DNA from: Haloechinothrix sp033042135
GTDB taxonomy: Bacteria > Actinomycetota > Actinomycetes > Mycobacteriales > Pseudonocardiaceae
Direction: 5' to 3'
Length of the DNA stretch: 64,000 nt
Assembly (NCBI RefSeq): GCF_033042135.1
Contig: NZ_WBXM01000010.1
Location: forward strand, 62,001 to 126,000
The position numbers and the translations under genes are program-made. Each line of letters begins with the position of its first letter. Position 1 is the stretch's first letter. The notes below the pieces were generated by a model. It was not told the DNA's origin and made no database searches. It worked only from the letters and a program-made list of their open reading frames with translations. Shown in pieces: positions 33,297 to 41,373 of the stretch.

Positions 33297-33988
33297 TCCG
33301 TCACCCTCGACTCATGTTCCTTGCCTGCTTTGCGCCGTTCCAGTGACGCTCGCAGTGCCTGCCTGCCACGGTGAATCCTGCTACGAACGGTACCGAGCTT
33401 CACCCCGAGGGTCGCGCCGATCTCCTCGTAGGAAAGCCCTTCGACGTCACAGAGCACGACGGCCGCCCGGAACTCCGGCGGCAGCTCGTCGAGCGCGGCC
33501 TGCAGGTCGGGGTCCAGGTGCGTGTCGGAGTACACCTGTTCCGGGCTCGGGTTGTCACCGACGACGCGGTCGGTGTCCTCCGGCAACCCCTCCATCCGCA
33601 CCCGGGAGCGCCTGCGCACCATGTCGAGGAACAGGTTGGTAGTGATGCGGTGCAACCAGCCCTCGAACGTCCCAGGCTTGTACGACGCCAGCGAGCGGAA
33701 CACGCGGATGAACGTCTCCTGCGTGAGGTCCTCGGCATCGTAGGGGTTGCCGCTGAGCCGGTAGGCCAACCGGTACACCCGGTTGGCGTGGGTACGCACG
33801 ACCTCGTCCCACGTCGGCGGGGTCCATGTACCGTCCGCCAGCGTGTCGAAGTCCGCCACCCCTTCGGCCGCGGCCGCGGTCGCCATACCAGGTGTCGTAC
33901 CCGACGTCGACTCCGTTGCCATGGTGTCCGTCGTATCTCCGTTCGTCGTCCGACCAGTACCGGTGGGATCCGTGGGTAGCCTCATCAC
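33293..33988 (-). CDS. sigE: ECF RNA polymerase sigma factor SigE
   Basis: 231 residues. Region 2 (NRVYRLAYRLSGNPYDAEDL, TQETFIRVFRS) and region 4 (LDELPPEFRAAVVLCDVEGL, SYEEIGATLGVKLGTVRSRI) are intact. A Thr/Gly-rich 45-residue N-terminal tail precedes them. SigE controls envelope and stress genes in actinobacteria. GTG 33988 follows GGGAG by five bases. Cotranscribed with the anti-sigma gene and perhaps htrA. A GGAAC-N18-GTT promoter lies 24 bp upstream. Confidence 0.94.
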   Translation of the reverse strand: MMRLPTDPTGTGRTTNGDTTDTMATESTSGTTPGMATAAAAEGVADFDTLADGTWTPPTWDEVVRTHANRVYRLAYRLSGNPYDAEDLTQETFIRVFRSLASYKPGTFEGWLHRITTNLFLDMVRRRSRVRMEGLPEDTDRVVGDNPSPEQVYSDTHLDPDLQAALDELPPEFRAAVVLCDVEGLSYEEIGATLGVKLGTVRSRIHRGRQALRASLERRKAGKEHESRVTE

Positions 33989-34011
33989 GAGTACTCCCTA
34001 CTGCCGTATGT

Positions 34012-34037
34012 AACGCGGGTACACCGCCGGTTGTTCC
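34012..34037 (-). promoter_or_regulatory. SigH/SigR-class ECF promoter of sigE
   Basis: On the minus strand GGAAC (34033-34037) and CGTT (34012-34015) are separated by 17 bp (GGAAC-N18-GTT), the consensus of the thiol-oxidative sigma factors SigH/SigR. The predicted start lies about 15 nt before the sigE GTG. Confidence 0.65.
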
Positions 34038-34174
34038 CGAGCGATCCGATTCGAGTCTGCCCGCGGCATCTGGGGTTTCCCGTAGAGCAAGCTGATAAAC
34101 CCCTGAGAACGGCGACCTCGGCTGCCTCGTTCGACGGTCGGGTGGGTCTGCGCCACTTCGCGCCGTGATGCCGC

Positions 34175-34180
34175 TAACCT
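34175..34180 (+). promoter_or_regulatory. Putative -10 box (TAACCT) of a leaderless transcript
   Basis: TAACCT ends exactly 6 nt before GTG 34187; no ribosome binding site is present. Confidence 0.45.
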
Positions 34181-34186
34181 CGACGT

Positions 34187-34843
34187 GTGAACCCCCGGAC
34201 CCCCGCAACCGGTATCGCCGGTCTCGCTGAGTACAGCGAGGGCTACCCGACCGAGGACGACGTGCTCGCCTCGGCGCGTGCCGCGGCCGACAACCTGGGA
34301 TGCCCGTGCACCCCGTCACACGCGGGTGCCACACTGCGGTTCTTGGCCACGGCGCTGTGCGCGCGCGCCGCCGTCGAGGTCGGCACCGGGGTCGGGGTGA
34401 GCGGGCTGTACCTGCTCCGGGGCATGGCGCGCGACGGGGTTCTCACCTCGATCGACATCGAACCCGAGTACCATGCGGCTGCCCGTGCCGCGTTCACCAG
34501 GGCGGGCTTCCCGACGAGCAGGGCACGGCTGATCGCAGGGCGGGCGGTCGACGTATTGCCCCGGCTCGCCTCCGGCGGCTACGACCTGGTCTACGTCGAC
34601 GCCGCTAAGGTCGAGTACCCGCACTACTTCGAGCACGGTGTCACGTTGCTGCGGCCCGGCGGAATCATCGCCTTCCACGGGATCAACGCGAACGGCCGGT
34701 TCGCCGATCCCACCGTCCGTGACCCCGGCACGCAGGCACTACGCGAACTCGTCCGTACGGTCGCCGAGGACGAACGGCTGGCACCCGTGCTGCTGCCCGT
34801 GGCAGACGGCCTGCTCGTGGCCTCCCGCGCGGGCGACGGCTAA
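34187..34843 (+). CDS. O-methyltransferase (Rv1220c type)
   Basis: 218 residues. SAM-dependent O-methyltransferase family 3: AAVEVGTGVGVSGLYLLRGM (SAM-binding loop I), LTSIDIEPEYH (motif II), YDLVYVDAAKVEYPHYF (metal/catalytic Asp) and LLRPGGIIAFHG. Substrate unknown, probably a catechol-like compound. Divergent from sigE as Rv1220c is from Rv1221. GTG 34187 seems to be the first base of the mRNA. Its TAA overlaps the TAG of the convergent MFS gene by four bases. Confidence 0.92.
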   Translation: MNPRTPATGIAGLAEYSEGYPTEDDVLASARAAADNLGCPCTPSHAGATLRFLATALCARAAVEVGTGVGVSGLYLLRGMARDGVLTSIDIEPEYHAAARAAFTRAGFPTSRARLIAGRAVDVLPRLASGGYDLVYVDAAKVEYPHYFEHGVTLLRPGGIIAFHGINANGRFADPTVRDPGTQALRELVRTVAEDERLAPVLLPVADGLLVASRAGDG

Positions 34844-36096
34844 CGCGGGCGGTCCGCTGGCACGGCCGCACCCGACCGGTGAACCGCGGTGACGGCCAGC
34901 ACGGCACAGGCCAGCCACGCGGCGACCACGGCGACGAGCGCGCGCCAGCCCGCGACGGCGAACACGACGCTGCCCACCGTCCCACCCACGGTGCTGCCGA
35001 GGTAGTACGCGAGCGTGTACAGCCCGGAGGCCTGTCCTCTGCCTCCTGGGCGAGCCTCGCTCGCCGCCCAACCGCTGGAGACCGCGTGCGCGGCGAAAAA
35101 GCCCCCGGTCAGCACCACGAACCCGGCGATGACGACGCCGATGGAGCCGCTGACCGTCATCACGGTTCCCGCCGCCATGACCGCGACCGCGCCAACCACC
35201 GAGCGGTACCTGCCGAAACGCCCGACCAACCTGCCAGCCAGCGACGACGACACCGCGCCCATGGCGTAGGCGAGGAACACCAGCGAGGCGACCGCGGGCG
35301 CCAGACCGAACGGCGGCTCGGTGAGCCGGAACGCCGCGGCGTTGTACAACGCCACGAAGGCGCCCATGCCCAGCAGCGCCACCGAGTACTGCGCCAGCAG
35401 CACCGGCCGCACCAGCGCCGCGCCCAGTCCCCGCAACGCCGCGGCAGCCGAGCCCGGCGCACTGCCGCCGGTGGCACGCTGCGGACCGTCGCCGATCCGC
35501 CCCAGCGCCAACACCGCTACACCCGCACAGACGAGCGAGAGCAGCGTGGAGATCGTCAGCCCGGCCCGCCAGCCGAGCCAGTCGGCGTTCATCCCGGTGG
35601 CGAGCCTGCCAAGCATGCCCCCGATGGTGTTGCCAGCCACCATGGCTCCCACCGCTCCCGCCACCGCCCTGGCACCGAGCCGCTCGGCGAGGTAGGCCGC
35701 GGCCACCCCGGGGAAGCCTGCGATGGCCACGCCCTGCAGGGCACGCATGACCAGCAGGGCGGGATAGGTCGGGGCCACCGGGATGAGCAGCCCGAGAAGT
35801 ACCGAGCCGATGAGCGAGGCCACGATCACGGGACGCCTGCCGACGAGTTCGGACAGCATGGCGATAGGTAACACGGCCACCGTCAACCCGCCGGTCGCGG
35901 CGGTGACCGCCAGCGATGCCGTTCCGGGATCAAGCGAGAACTCCGCGGCGATCTGCGGCAGCACCGGCTGCGGCGCGTACAGCAGCGCGAACGAGGCCAC
36001 CCCAGCGGCGAACACCGCCACCGACACGGTCCGGGGACGTACGCCGGTCCCCGCTCGCGCGCGTGCGCGGCTACCGTGCCTGGCCTGGAACACCAC
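34840..36096 (-). CDS. MFS transporter (YnfM/AraJ-like drug or metabolite exporter)
   Basis: 418 residues, 12 predicted helices. After a basic N-terminus come ALLYAPQPVLPQIAAEFSLD, the motif-A loop MLSELVGRRPVIV and the second-half motif GRFGRYRSVV, typical of the DHA1 group of MFS exporters. Substrate unknown. Best starts are GTG 36096 or 36093; TACCAT lies 8-11 nt upstream and no ribosome binding site is visible. The longer open frame upstream is antisense to pepA. Convergent with the methyltransferase, sharing four bases of the stop codons. Confidence 0.88.
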   Translation of the reverse strand: MVFQARHGSRARARAGTGVRPRTVSVAVFAAGVASFALLYAPQPVLPQIAAEFSLDPGTASLAVTAATGGLTVAVLPIAMLSELVGRRPVIVASLIGSVLLGLLIPVAPTYPALLVMRALQGVAIAGFPGVAAAYLAERLGARAVAGAVGAMVAGNTIGGMLGRLATGMNADWLGWRAGLTISTLLSLVCAGVAVLALGRIGDGPQRATGGSAPGSAAAALRGLGAALVRPVLLAQYSVALLGMGAFVALYNAAAFRLTEPPFGLAPAVASLVFLAYAMGAVSSSLAGRLVGRFGRYRSVVGAVAVMAAGTVMTVSGSIGVVIAGFVVLTGGFFAAHAVSSGWAASEARPGGRGQASGLYTLAYYLGSTVGGTVGSVVFAVAGWRALVAVVAAWLACAVLAVTAVHRSGAAVPADRPR

Positions 36097-36164
36097 GAAC
36101 GTCGATGGTAAGCGCGGCACCGGCCGGCGCCGCCGTGATTGTGGGGGACCAGACACGGTGGGGT

Positions 36165-36217
36165 GAGCCGAAGGGACCCCCGGGTACCGCATACGCACCG
36201 GAGGAGGCCTTCGGCTC
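36165..36217. repeat. 53-bp nested palindrome, copy 3 of 4
   Basis: Outer arms GAGCCGAAGG / CCTTCGGCTC are perfect, the inner stem is more diverged than in the other copies. It lies 22 bp beyond the stop codon of pepA (36240). Confidence 0.88.
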
Positions 36218-36239
36218 GCCCGGCGAGCCGGGTACGCGG

Positions 36240-37817
36240 TTACGCGTAACTCGCGGCGAACTCGACAAGGGTTCGGGCGCCGAAGCCGGTGCCACCCGGC
36301 ACCACCTCGCGGTAGCTGTCCTCGGCCCTGGCCGGTCCGGCGATGTCCAGGTGCGCCCACGGGAGGCCGCTGGTGAACTCGCGGAGGAACAGCGCGGCCG
36401 TGATCCCGCCCGGCCCGCTCGGAGTCTGCTTCACGTCGGCGACCTCGCCGGTGACGGCATCGGCGTGCGCGTCGAGCAGTGGCATGCTCCACCAGGACTC
36501 GCCTGCCAGCTCTCCCGCATAGCACACCCGCTGCGCCAGCCCACTGTCGGTGGCGAACACACCGCCGGTCCGCAGACCGAGAGCCACCTTCATCGCGCCG
36601 GTCAGCGTTGCCACATCGACCACCGCGTCCGGCGCGAACCGTTCGATCCCGTAGGCGAGCGCATCGGCGAGCACGATCCTGCCTTCGGCGTCGGTGTTGC
36701 CGATCTCGGTGGTGCGGCCGCCGTAATGGCGAACGACATCGCCCGGCCGGTACGCCGAACCGGACAGGTGGTTCTCGGCGGCGGGCACCAGCGCGGTCAC
36801 ACGGACGGGCAACCGCAGCTCGGCGATCGCGCGTACCGCCGCGATCACCGCACCGCCCCCGGCCATATCGGTGCGCATGAGGTGCATACCGTCGGCTGGT
36901 TTGAGCGAGATCCCCCCGGTGTCGAAGGTGATGCCCTTGCCGACCAGGAGGAGGTGCGTAGCCGCTTGCGGAGGTTCGTAGGTGGTTTCGATCAGGCGTG
37001 GCGCGCTCGCGGATCCCCCGCCGACGGCGAGGACACCCCCGAAACCGTACTCGGCGAGCCACCGCTCGTCCCGCACGGTGACGTCGAGCGCGACCTCGGC
37101 GAGGAGCTCTCGCGCGGTGCGGGCGAGCCAATCCGGGGTCTTGATGTTCGACGGGGCGTTGGCCAGGTCGCGTGCCACTCCCGTCGCCGTAGCGAGCCGC
37201 TCGGCGCGGCGCACCGCCTCCCGGTAATCCGCTACGCCGTCACGGTCACCATCATCGTCACCGGGCAGGAGCAACCACACCCCGGGTACCGGAGCGGGGT
37301 CGGCCGCGCTAACCCGGTAGCGGTACGACCCGAGCATCACCCCGTAGACGAGATCGGCCACCGCGTCCGCCGCCAGATCGTCCGGCAGCTCGACGGCGAT
37401 GTCCGGTCGCCACCGATCCCCGGGTACGGCCTGCGCTTCGGCGTCGGCCACCACGGCACGGATCAATGCCGCGCCCGTCTCGCGGTACTCGTGCCGCCTG
37501 CCGTCCCCGGTACTCACCAGCCAGCGCGGGGCGACCGAGGGGTCACTGACCCGGCGCACCTCGCCCGCCTCGCCACGGGCACCGAGACGAGCCATGATCG
37601 TCGGGTAGCTGCGCGCTCCACCGTGCTCTCCTGACGGCGCGGGTACCTCAACCACCTGCGTACTGTCCCCACCGTCCGACTCGCGCGTCTCGGCGATCGC
37701 GGCCCCTGCGACCAACGCCGCCAATGGCATCGCGTCCGCGTCACCACGCGCCGCGGTAACGCGGACGGTGGGTAACGCGGTCGGCACCGGGGGGACGACC
37801 GTATGCGAACTCGACAC
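36240..37817 (-). CDS. pepA: Leucyl aminopeptidase (M17)
   Basis: 525 residues. N-terminal alpha/beta domain and C-terminal M17 catalytic domain with GKGITFDTGGISLKPADGMH (Lys and Asp ligands) and the signature NTDAEGRIVLADAL (Asp, Glu ligands and Arg). Cytoplasmic di-metal exopeptidase for N-terminal residues in peptide turnover. GTG 37817 has GAAGGG five bases upstream. Transcription probably ends at the 53-bp palindrome behind it. Length is normal for the family. Confidence 0.95.
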   Translation of the reverse strand: MSSSHTVVPPVPTALPTVRVTAARGDADAMPLAALVAGAAIAETRESDGGDSTQVVEVPAPSGEHGGARSYPTIMARLGARGEAGEVRRVSDPSVAPRWLVSTGDGRRHEYRETGAALIRAVVADAEAQAVPGDRWRPDIAVELPDDLAADAVADLVYGVMLGSYRYRVSAADPAPVPGVWLLLPGDDDGDRDGVADYREAVRRAERLATATGVARDLANAPSNIKTPDWLARTARELLAEVALDVTVRDERWLAEYGFGGVLAVGGGSASAPRLIETTYEPPQAATHLLLVGKGITFDTGGISLKPADGMHLMRTDMAGGGAVIAAVRAIAELRLPVRVTALVPAAENHLSGSAYRPGDVVRHYGGRTTEIGNTDAEGRIVLADALAYGIERFAPDAVVDVATLTGAMKVALGLRTGGVFATDSGLAQRVCYAGELAGESWWSMPLLDAHADAVTGEVADVKQTPSGPGGITAALFLREFTSGLPWAHLDIAGPARAEDSYREVVPGGTGFGARTLVEFAASYA

Positions 37818-37880
37818 CGTCGCCCTTCGTTTGCCTATGCCGTTGTCCTGCCGTGTTCCCGGGACCCTATGCGTGCTCGG

Positions 37881-38048
37881 TTACCCCGTTGCCTCCTGCA
37901 GGGCGACACAGAGGTCCTTGGCCTCCTCGGCCGTAATCTCGACCACGAGCCGGCCACCGCCTTCCAGCGGTACCCGCATCACCAGACCACGTCCCTCCTT
38001 CACAACCTCGAGGGGACCATCTCCGGTCCTGGGCTTCATGGCCGCCAT
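37881..38048 (-). CDS. DUF3117 protein (Rv1211 type)
   Basis: 55 residues. Entire sequence matches DUF3117: MAAMKPRTGDGPLEVVKEGR, then GLVMRVPLEGGGRLVVEI and a C-terminal helix KDLCVALQEATG. Highly conserved in actinobacteria, function unknown; the small antiparallel beta fold suggests a binding protein. ATG 38048 has GGAGGG eight bases upstream; the longer in-frame extension to 38171 is not supported. Located beside pepA on the same strand (63 bp gap). Confidence 0.92.
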   Translation of the reverse strand: MAAMKPRTGDGPLEVVKEGRGLVMRVPLEGGGRLVVEITAEEAKDLCVALQEATG

Positions 38049-38430
38049 AGCGTGCTCCCTCCGTATCAACCAGCGCGCCCGGATCGCGCTCGCCAAAGCA
38101 AACCGGGTCGACGAGGCTCGGTGAGCGGACGGGGCCAAGCCGGTCCGCCCGCACCCACGCGCACCCGCCAATGAAACCTCACTACACCATTGTCCCCTAT
38201 CGTCGATCTCGCTGCGAAAGTGGATGGCCCCAACCGGTCCATATCGGTGCAGGTATGCGGCTCACAGTCGGCGCGGGGAGGGCTGGCCCGGGACAGGAGT
38301 TTCCCCATGGACCCGCGATGCGGCAAGCTGGCAGGCGCGAGACGCGCGATCGCGGGGGATCTCCGGGCAGTGTTACCGGCGGTCACCTGCCCTCGCACCG
38401 ACCACAGCTAACCCGACAGGAGGGAACAAC
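38049..38430. other. 382-bp divergent intergenic region, no gene seen
   Basis: Lies between DUF3117 (minus) and the enoyl-CoA hydratase (plus). I see no convincing small gene, terminator or strong promoter. CACTACACCATTGTCCCCTA (38174-38193) is the most AT-rich stretch and may carry promoter elements for DUF3117. Confidence 0.4.
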
Positions 38431-39252
38431 GTGACAGCCGAGGCGGGCGCCAGCACCAATCCGGATGCCGACGTCGTCACGACGGCCGACGCCGAGGGGG
38501 TACGCACCATCACGCTCAACCGGCCGGCCTCCTACAACGCGCTGAGCGTGGCGTTGAAGGAGCGGCTGCTGGCCGAGTTGACCGCGGCGGCGCGCGACGA
38601 CGACGTGCGTGCCGTGGTGCTCACCGGCGCGGGCGCGGCGTTCTGCGCGGGCCAGGACCTCAAGGAGCACGTCAACCTGCTGCTGGCGGATGACCCGGCC
38701 CCGCTGCGTACCGTGTCCGAACACTACAACCCGATCGCTACGGCGATCGCGACGATGCCGAAACCGATCATCGCCGCGGTCAACGGTTCGGCGGCGGGTG
38801 CGGGAGCCGCCTTCGCTTACGCGGCCGACCTGCGTATCGCGTCGAGCTCGGCGAACTTCGTCATGGCCTTCGCAGGCGTCGGCCTCGGCTCGGACTCCGG
38901 CGCGTCGTGGACACTGCAGCGGCTGGTCGGGTACGGCCGCGCGCTCGAGCTGATGCTGCTCGGCCGCAAGGTGCACGCCGAGGAGGCCGCGCGGATCGGG
39001 CTGGTTTCCGAGGTGGTCGACGACGGCGAGGTCGTCTCCCGCGCCCAGCAAGTGGCGGCACAGCTCGCGGCGGGGCCGGGCGTGGCCTACCGCAAAATCA
39101 AGGAAACGCTGGCCGCGGCCAGCGGCAGCACCTTCACCGAGGCGCTGGCCGCCGAGGAGGCAGCGCAGGCGGAACTGGGCGCTACTGCCGATCACCGCGA
39201 GGCCGTCGACGCATTCGTCAACAAACGCAAGCCCACGTTCAGCGGCCAGTAG
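38431..39252 (+). CDS. Enoyl-CoA hydratase/isomerase family protein
   Basis: 273 residues. Crotonase fold: NRPASYNALS, VVLTGAGAAFCAGQDLKEHV (oxyanion loop) and KPIIAAVNGSAAGAGAAFAY. The pattern AGQDL and GAGA is typical of PaaG/EchA-type isomerase-hydratases; the two hydratase glutamates are not both evident (FAGVGLGSDSG at the position), so an isomerase-like activity is likely. GTG 38431 has AGGAGGG upstream. Followed closely by a 53-bp palindrome and a convergent gene. Confidence 0.9.
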   Translation: MTAEAGASTNPDADVVTTADAEGVRTITLNRPASYNALSVALKERLLAELTAAARDDDVRAVVLTGAGAAFCAGQDLKEHVNLLLADDPAPLRTVSEHYNPIATAIATMPKPIIAAVNGSAAGAGAAFAYAADLRIASSSANFVMAFAGVGLGSDSGASWTLQRLVGYGRALELMLLGRKVHAEEAARIGLVSEVVDDGEVVSRAQQVAAQLAAGPGVAYRKIKETLAAASGSTFTEALAAEEAAQAELGATADHREAVDAFVNKRKPTFSGQ

Positions 39253-39268
39253 GTGGCGCATCGAGGAC

Positions 39269-39321
39269 GAGCCGAAGGACTCGTTGGGTACATATCCGGT
39301 ACCGAAGGAGTCCTTCGGCTC
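39269..39321. repeat. 53-bp nested palindrome, copy 4 of 4
   Basis: Best-paired copy: the first 14 bases, GAGCCGAAGGACTC, and the last 14, GAGTCCTTCGGCTC, are exact complements, and the stem continues to about 23 bp with two mismatches around CATATCC. It sits 16 bp from each of two convergent stop codons (39252 and 39338). Confidence 0.92.
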
Positions 39322-39337
39322 CCCCATCCGAGCGGGT

Positions 39338-40021
39338 CTACTCCGCCAGCCAGCAGCCCTCGACATGGTCGTCGACCATGCCGGTGGCCTGCATGAGCGC
39401 GTAGCATGTCGTGGGGCCGACGAAGGAGAACCCCCTGCGTTTGAGCTCTGCGGCCATGGCGCGGGAGGCCGGGCTGGTCGAGGGCACCGCGTCCGGGCTC
39501 GTGGGTCGGGTGTGTTCGGCAGGGTCAGGGGCGAACGACCACAACAGCTCGTCGAGTGAGAGTTCGAGCCCAGGGATCAACCGAGCGTTGGCGATCACCG
39601 CTTCGATCTTCGCGCGGTTGCGTACGATCGCCTGGTTCTGCACCAGCTCCTCGACGTCACCGGCGTCGAACTCGGCGACCCGCGCCGGATCGAACCCCGC
39701 GAAAGCACGCCGGAACGCCTCCCGTTTGCGCAGGATCACCAGCCACGACAGGCCGGATTGGAAGGACTCGAGGCACAGCCGCTCGAACATCGCGATCTCA
39801 CCGGTCAGCGGGACACCCCACTCGGTGTCGTGATACACCGCATAGTCGGTGGCGCTGTTCGCCCACGGGCACCGTGCGAGACCGTCCTGTCCGAGCAGCA
39901 GACGGTCGTCACCGGCGACCTCGTGCGACTCGTCCTCGCCAGCGGCCGCCTCGACGGCCACCGCGCCCGACCCGTCCACCTGCCGGTCGCCCGAATCGCT
40001 GCCCGACTCCTTGCCTGACAC
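39338..40021 (-). CDS. tag: DNA-3-methyladenine glycosylase I
   Basis: 227 residues. C-terminal 185 residues form the Tag domain: RCPWANSATDYAVYHDTEWG (zinc Cys and substrate pocket), FERLCLESFQSGLSWLVILR, and CYALMQATGMVDDHVEGC with the zinc His/Cys. Base-excision repair of alkylated adenine. A 45-residue acidic N-terminal extension is unusual for Tag. GTG 40021 has AGAAGGG upstream, 14 bp after the stop of the DivIVA-like gene, suggesting an operon. Confidence 0.92.
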   Translation of the reverse strand: MSGKESGSDSGDRQVDGSGAVAVEAAAGEDESHEVAGDDRLLLGQDGLARCPWANSATDYAVYHDTEWGVPLTGEIAMFERLCLESFQSGLSWLVILRKREAFRRAFAGFDPARVAEFDAGDVEELVQNQAIVRNRAKIEAVIANARLIPGLELSLDELLWSFAPDPAEHTRPTSPDAVPSTSPASRAMAAELKRRGFSFVGPTTCYALMQATGMVDDHVEGCWLAE

Positions 40022-40034
40022 CCGCCGCGCCCTT

Positions 40035-40367
40035 CTACTGGCCCTGCGTCTCCTGGTCGATCGGCACGCCCGCCTCCGAGCACCGCCGCTCCAGCATCGC
40101 CACCCTGTCACGGAGCTCGTCGAGCTCGTGACCGAGCCGCTGCATCACCCAATCCACCTCGCTCATCTTGTACCCACGCAGCACCACCTGGAACGTCACC
40201 CCCGCGACGTCAGCGCCGGTGACGTCCTCGGCTGGCAGGCGGGTCGGCGACGTACCCGGCGGCAGCGGTTCCAGCTCCTCGCCCCTGCCGAACACGACAG
40301 CGGCCAGCAGGAACACCACCGCCCCGACGAGCACCATCACGAGCAGGTAGATGAGCATGGTGGTCAC
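40035..40367 (-). CDS. DivIVA-domain membrane protein (Rv1209 type)
   Basis: 110 residues. One N-terminal membrane helix (LIYLLVMVLVGAVVFLLAAV), a proline-rich linker, then a short DivIVA-like module FQVVLRGYKMSEVDWVMQRL followed by a coiled-coil (HELDELRDRVAMLERRC). The F-x-x-x-x-x-GY-x-x-x-E-VD pattern is the DivIVA lipid-binding/oligomerisation motif. Possibly localised at poles or septum. GTG 40367 has AGGATC upstream. In M. tuberculosis the homologue also lies between gpgS and tag. Confidence 0.85.
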   Translation of the reverse strand: MTTMLIYLLVMVLVGAVVFLLAAVVFGRGEELEPLPPGTSPTRLPAEDVTGADVAGVTFQVVLRGYKMSEVDWVMQRLGHELDELRDRVAMLERRCSEAGVPIDQETQGQ

Positions 40368-40430
40368 GCGACGATCCTGGCATACCGAGCGTGACACGGT
40401 GCAGCGACCGCGTACCACGCCGGTGGCGCG

Positions 40431-41363
40431 CTACCGGCGGCCAGCTCGCGCGCGGTACCGGCACATGGGCGGGCGGTCCGCGATGGTGACCGTGGTGTCT
40501 TTCGGCAACCACTCGCCCGCGACCTGGACGAACTGGGTCAGCGTCGCCTCCCGGTCCTGCTGCCAGCCGGTGACATCACCCGGCACGCATCGCGCCACGA
40601 CCGTACCGAGGATCTGCCTGGCCATCACGCCCAGCTGCAACAGCGAACGGTTACGGTGCTTGCGCACCCCCAGGTTGACCTGCGCGAGGCAGCTGACACC
40701 GTAACGCTCCTCGGCATCGAGCAGCAGCCCGATCTCGACGCCGTACCCCGCGGCGAACGGAACCGATTCCAGTAGCTCGCGGGTCGCCGCGTACTCACCA
40801 CCGAGCGGTTGGATCAACCCACCGAGCGCGGGCCGGAAGACATCCAGCGCCGGGCGGGCCAACAGCTCGGTGACCCGTCCCCCGCCGGAATCCCGCTCCT
40901 CGTTCTCCAGCCGGAGCGGCCGTCGGTAGAAGCCCTTCACCATGCGCACCCCCTCGTCGCACAGCAGCGGACCCAGCAGTCCCGGGACGAAGGCCGGATC
41001 GGGGTCGACCAGGTCGGAGTCGAGGAACACCAGGATGTCCCCTGTGGTCGCCGCCAGCGACCGCCACAGCGCCTCACCCTTGCCAGGGACGGGCTCGACG
41101 TCCGGCAGAACCTCCCGCCAGTCCACCACGCGCGCGCCCGCCGCTGCCGCGCGCTCCGGCGTGCCGTCCGTCGACCCCGAGTCGAGCACGATCAGCTCGT
41201 CCACCAGCGTGCCAAGCAACGGCAGTACCGAGGTGACCACGTCGCCGACGGTGTCCGCCTCGTCGAGTGCGGGAAGCACCACCGAGACCGTGCGACTCCC
41301 CTTGGCACGCTCCAGCTGCCACCGAGACCACGGCTGTTCCTGGTAGGTGCGGGGGGCGTTCAC
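40431..41363 (-). CDS. gpgS: Glucosyl-3-phosphoglycerate synthase
   Basis: 310 residues. GT81-type fold: VSVVLPALDEADTVGDVV at the N-terminus, VLDSGSTDGT, the metal-binding FLDSDLVDPDP (DxD), and QPLGGEYAATRELLE. GpgS transfers glucose from UDP-glucose to 3-phosphoglycerate, the first step towards methylglucose lipopolysaccharides or glucosylglycerate. GTG 41363 has AAGGCGG upstream. Neighbours (DivIVA-like and tag downstream, LOG-like gene upstream) match Rv1205-Rv1210. Confidence 0.92.
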   Translation of the reverse strand: MNAPRTYQEQPWSRWQLERAKGSRTVSVVLPALDEADTVGDVVTSVLPLLGTLVDELIVLDSGSTDGTPERAAAAGARVVDWREVLPDVEPVPGKGEALWRSLAATTGDILVFLDSDLVDPDPAFVPGLLGPLLCDEGVRMVKGFYRRPLRLENEERDSGGGRVTELLARPALDVFRPALGGLIQPLGGEYAATRELLESVPFAAGYGVEIGLLLDAEERYGVSCLAQVNLGVRKHRNRSLLQLGVMARQILGTVVARCVPGDVTGWQQDREATLTQFVQVAGEWLPKDTTVTIADRPPMCRYRARAGRR

Positions 41364-41373
41364 GACCCCGCCT

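Noticed and set aside
31079..33346. 755-codon plus-strand open frame across htrA and the anti-sigma gene
   Set aside because: Antisense to genes with complete catalytic and zinc motifs; translation is Arg/His-rich without any recognisable domain.
36097..37131. N-terminal extension of the MFS transporter
   Set aside because: Overlaps pepA in another frame of the same strand; MFS homology begins after GTG 36096.
37867..38154. 95-codon minus-strand open frame over DUF3117
   Set aside because: Different frame from the DUF3117 protein, which has a good ribosome binding site and complete family match.
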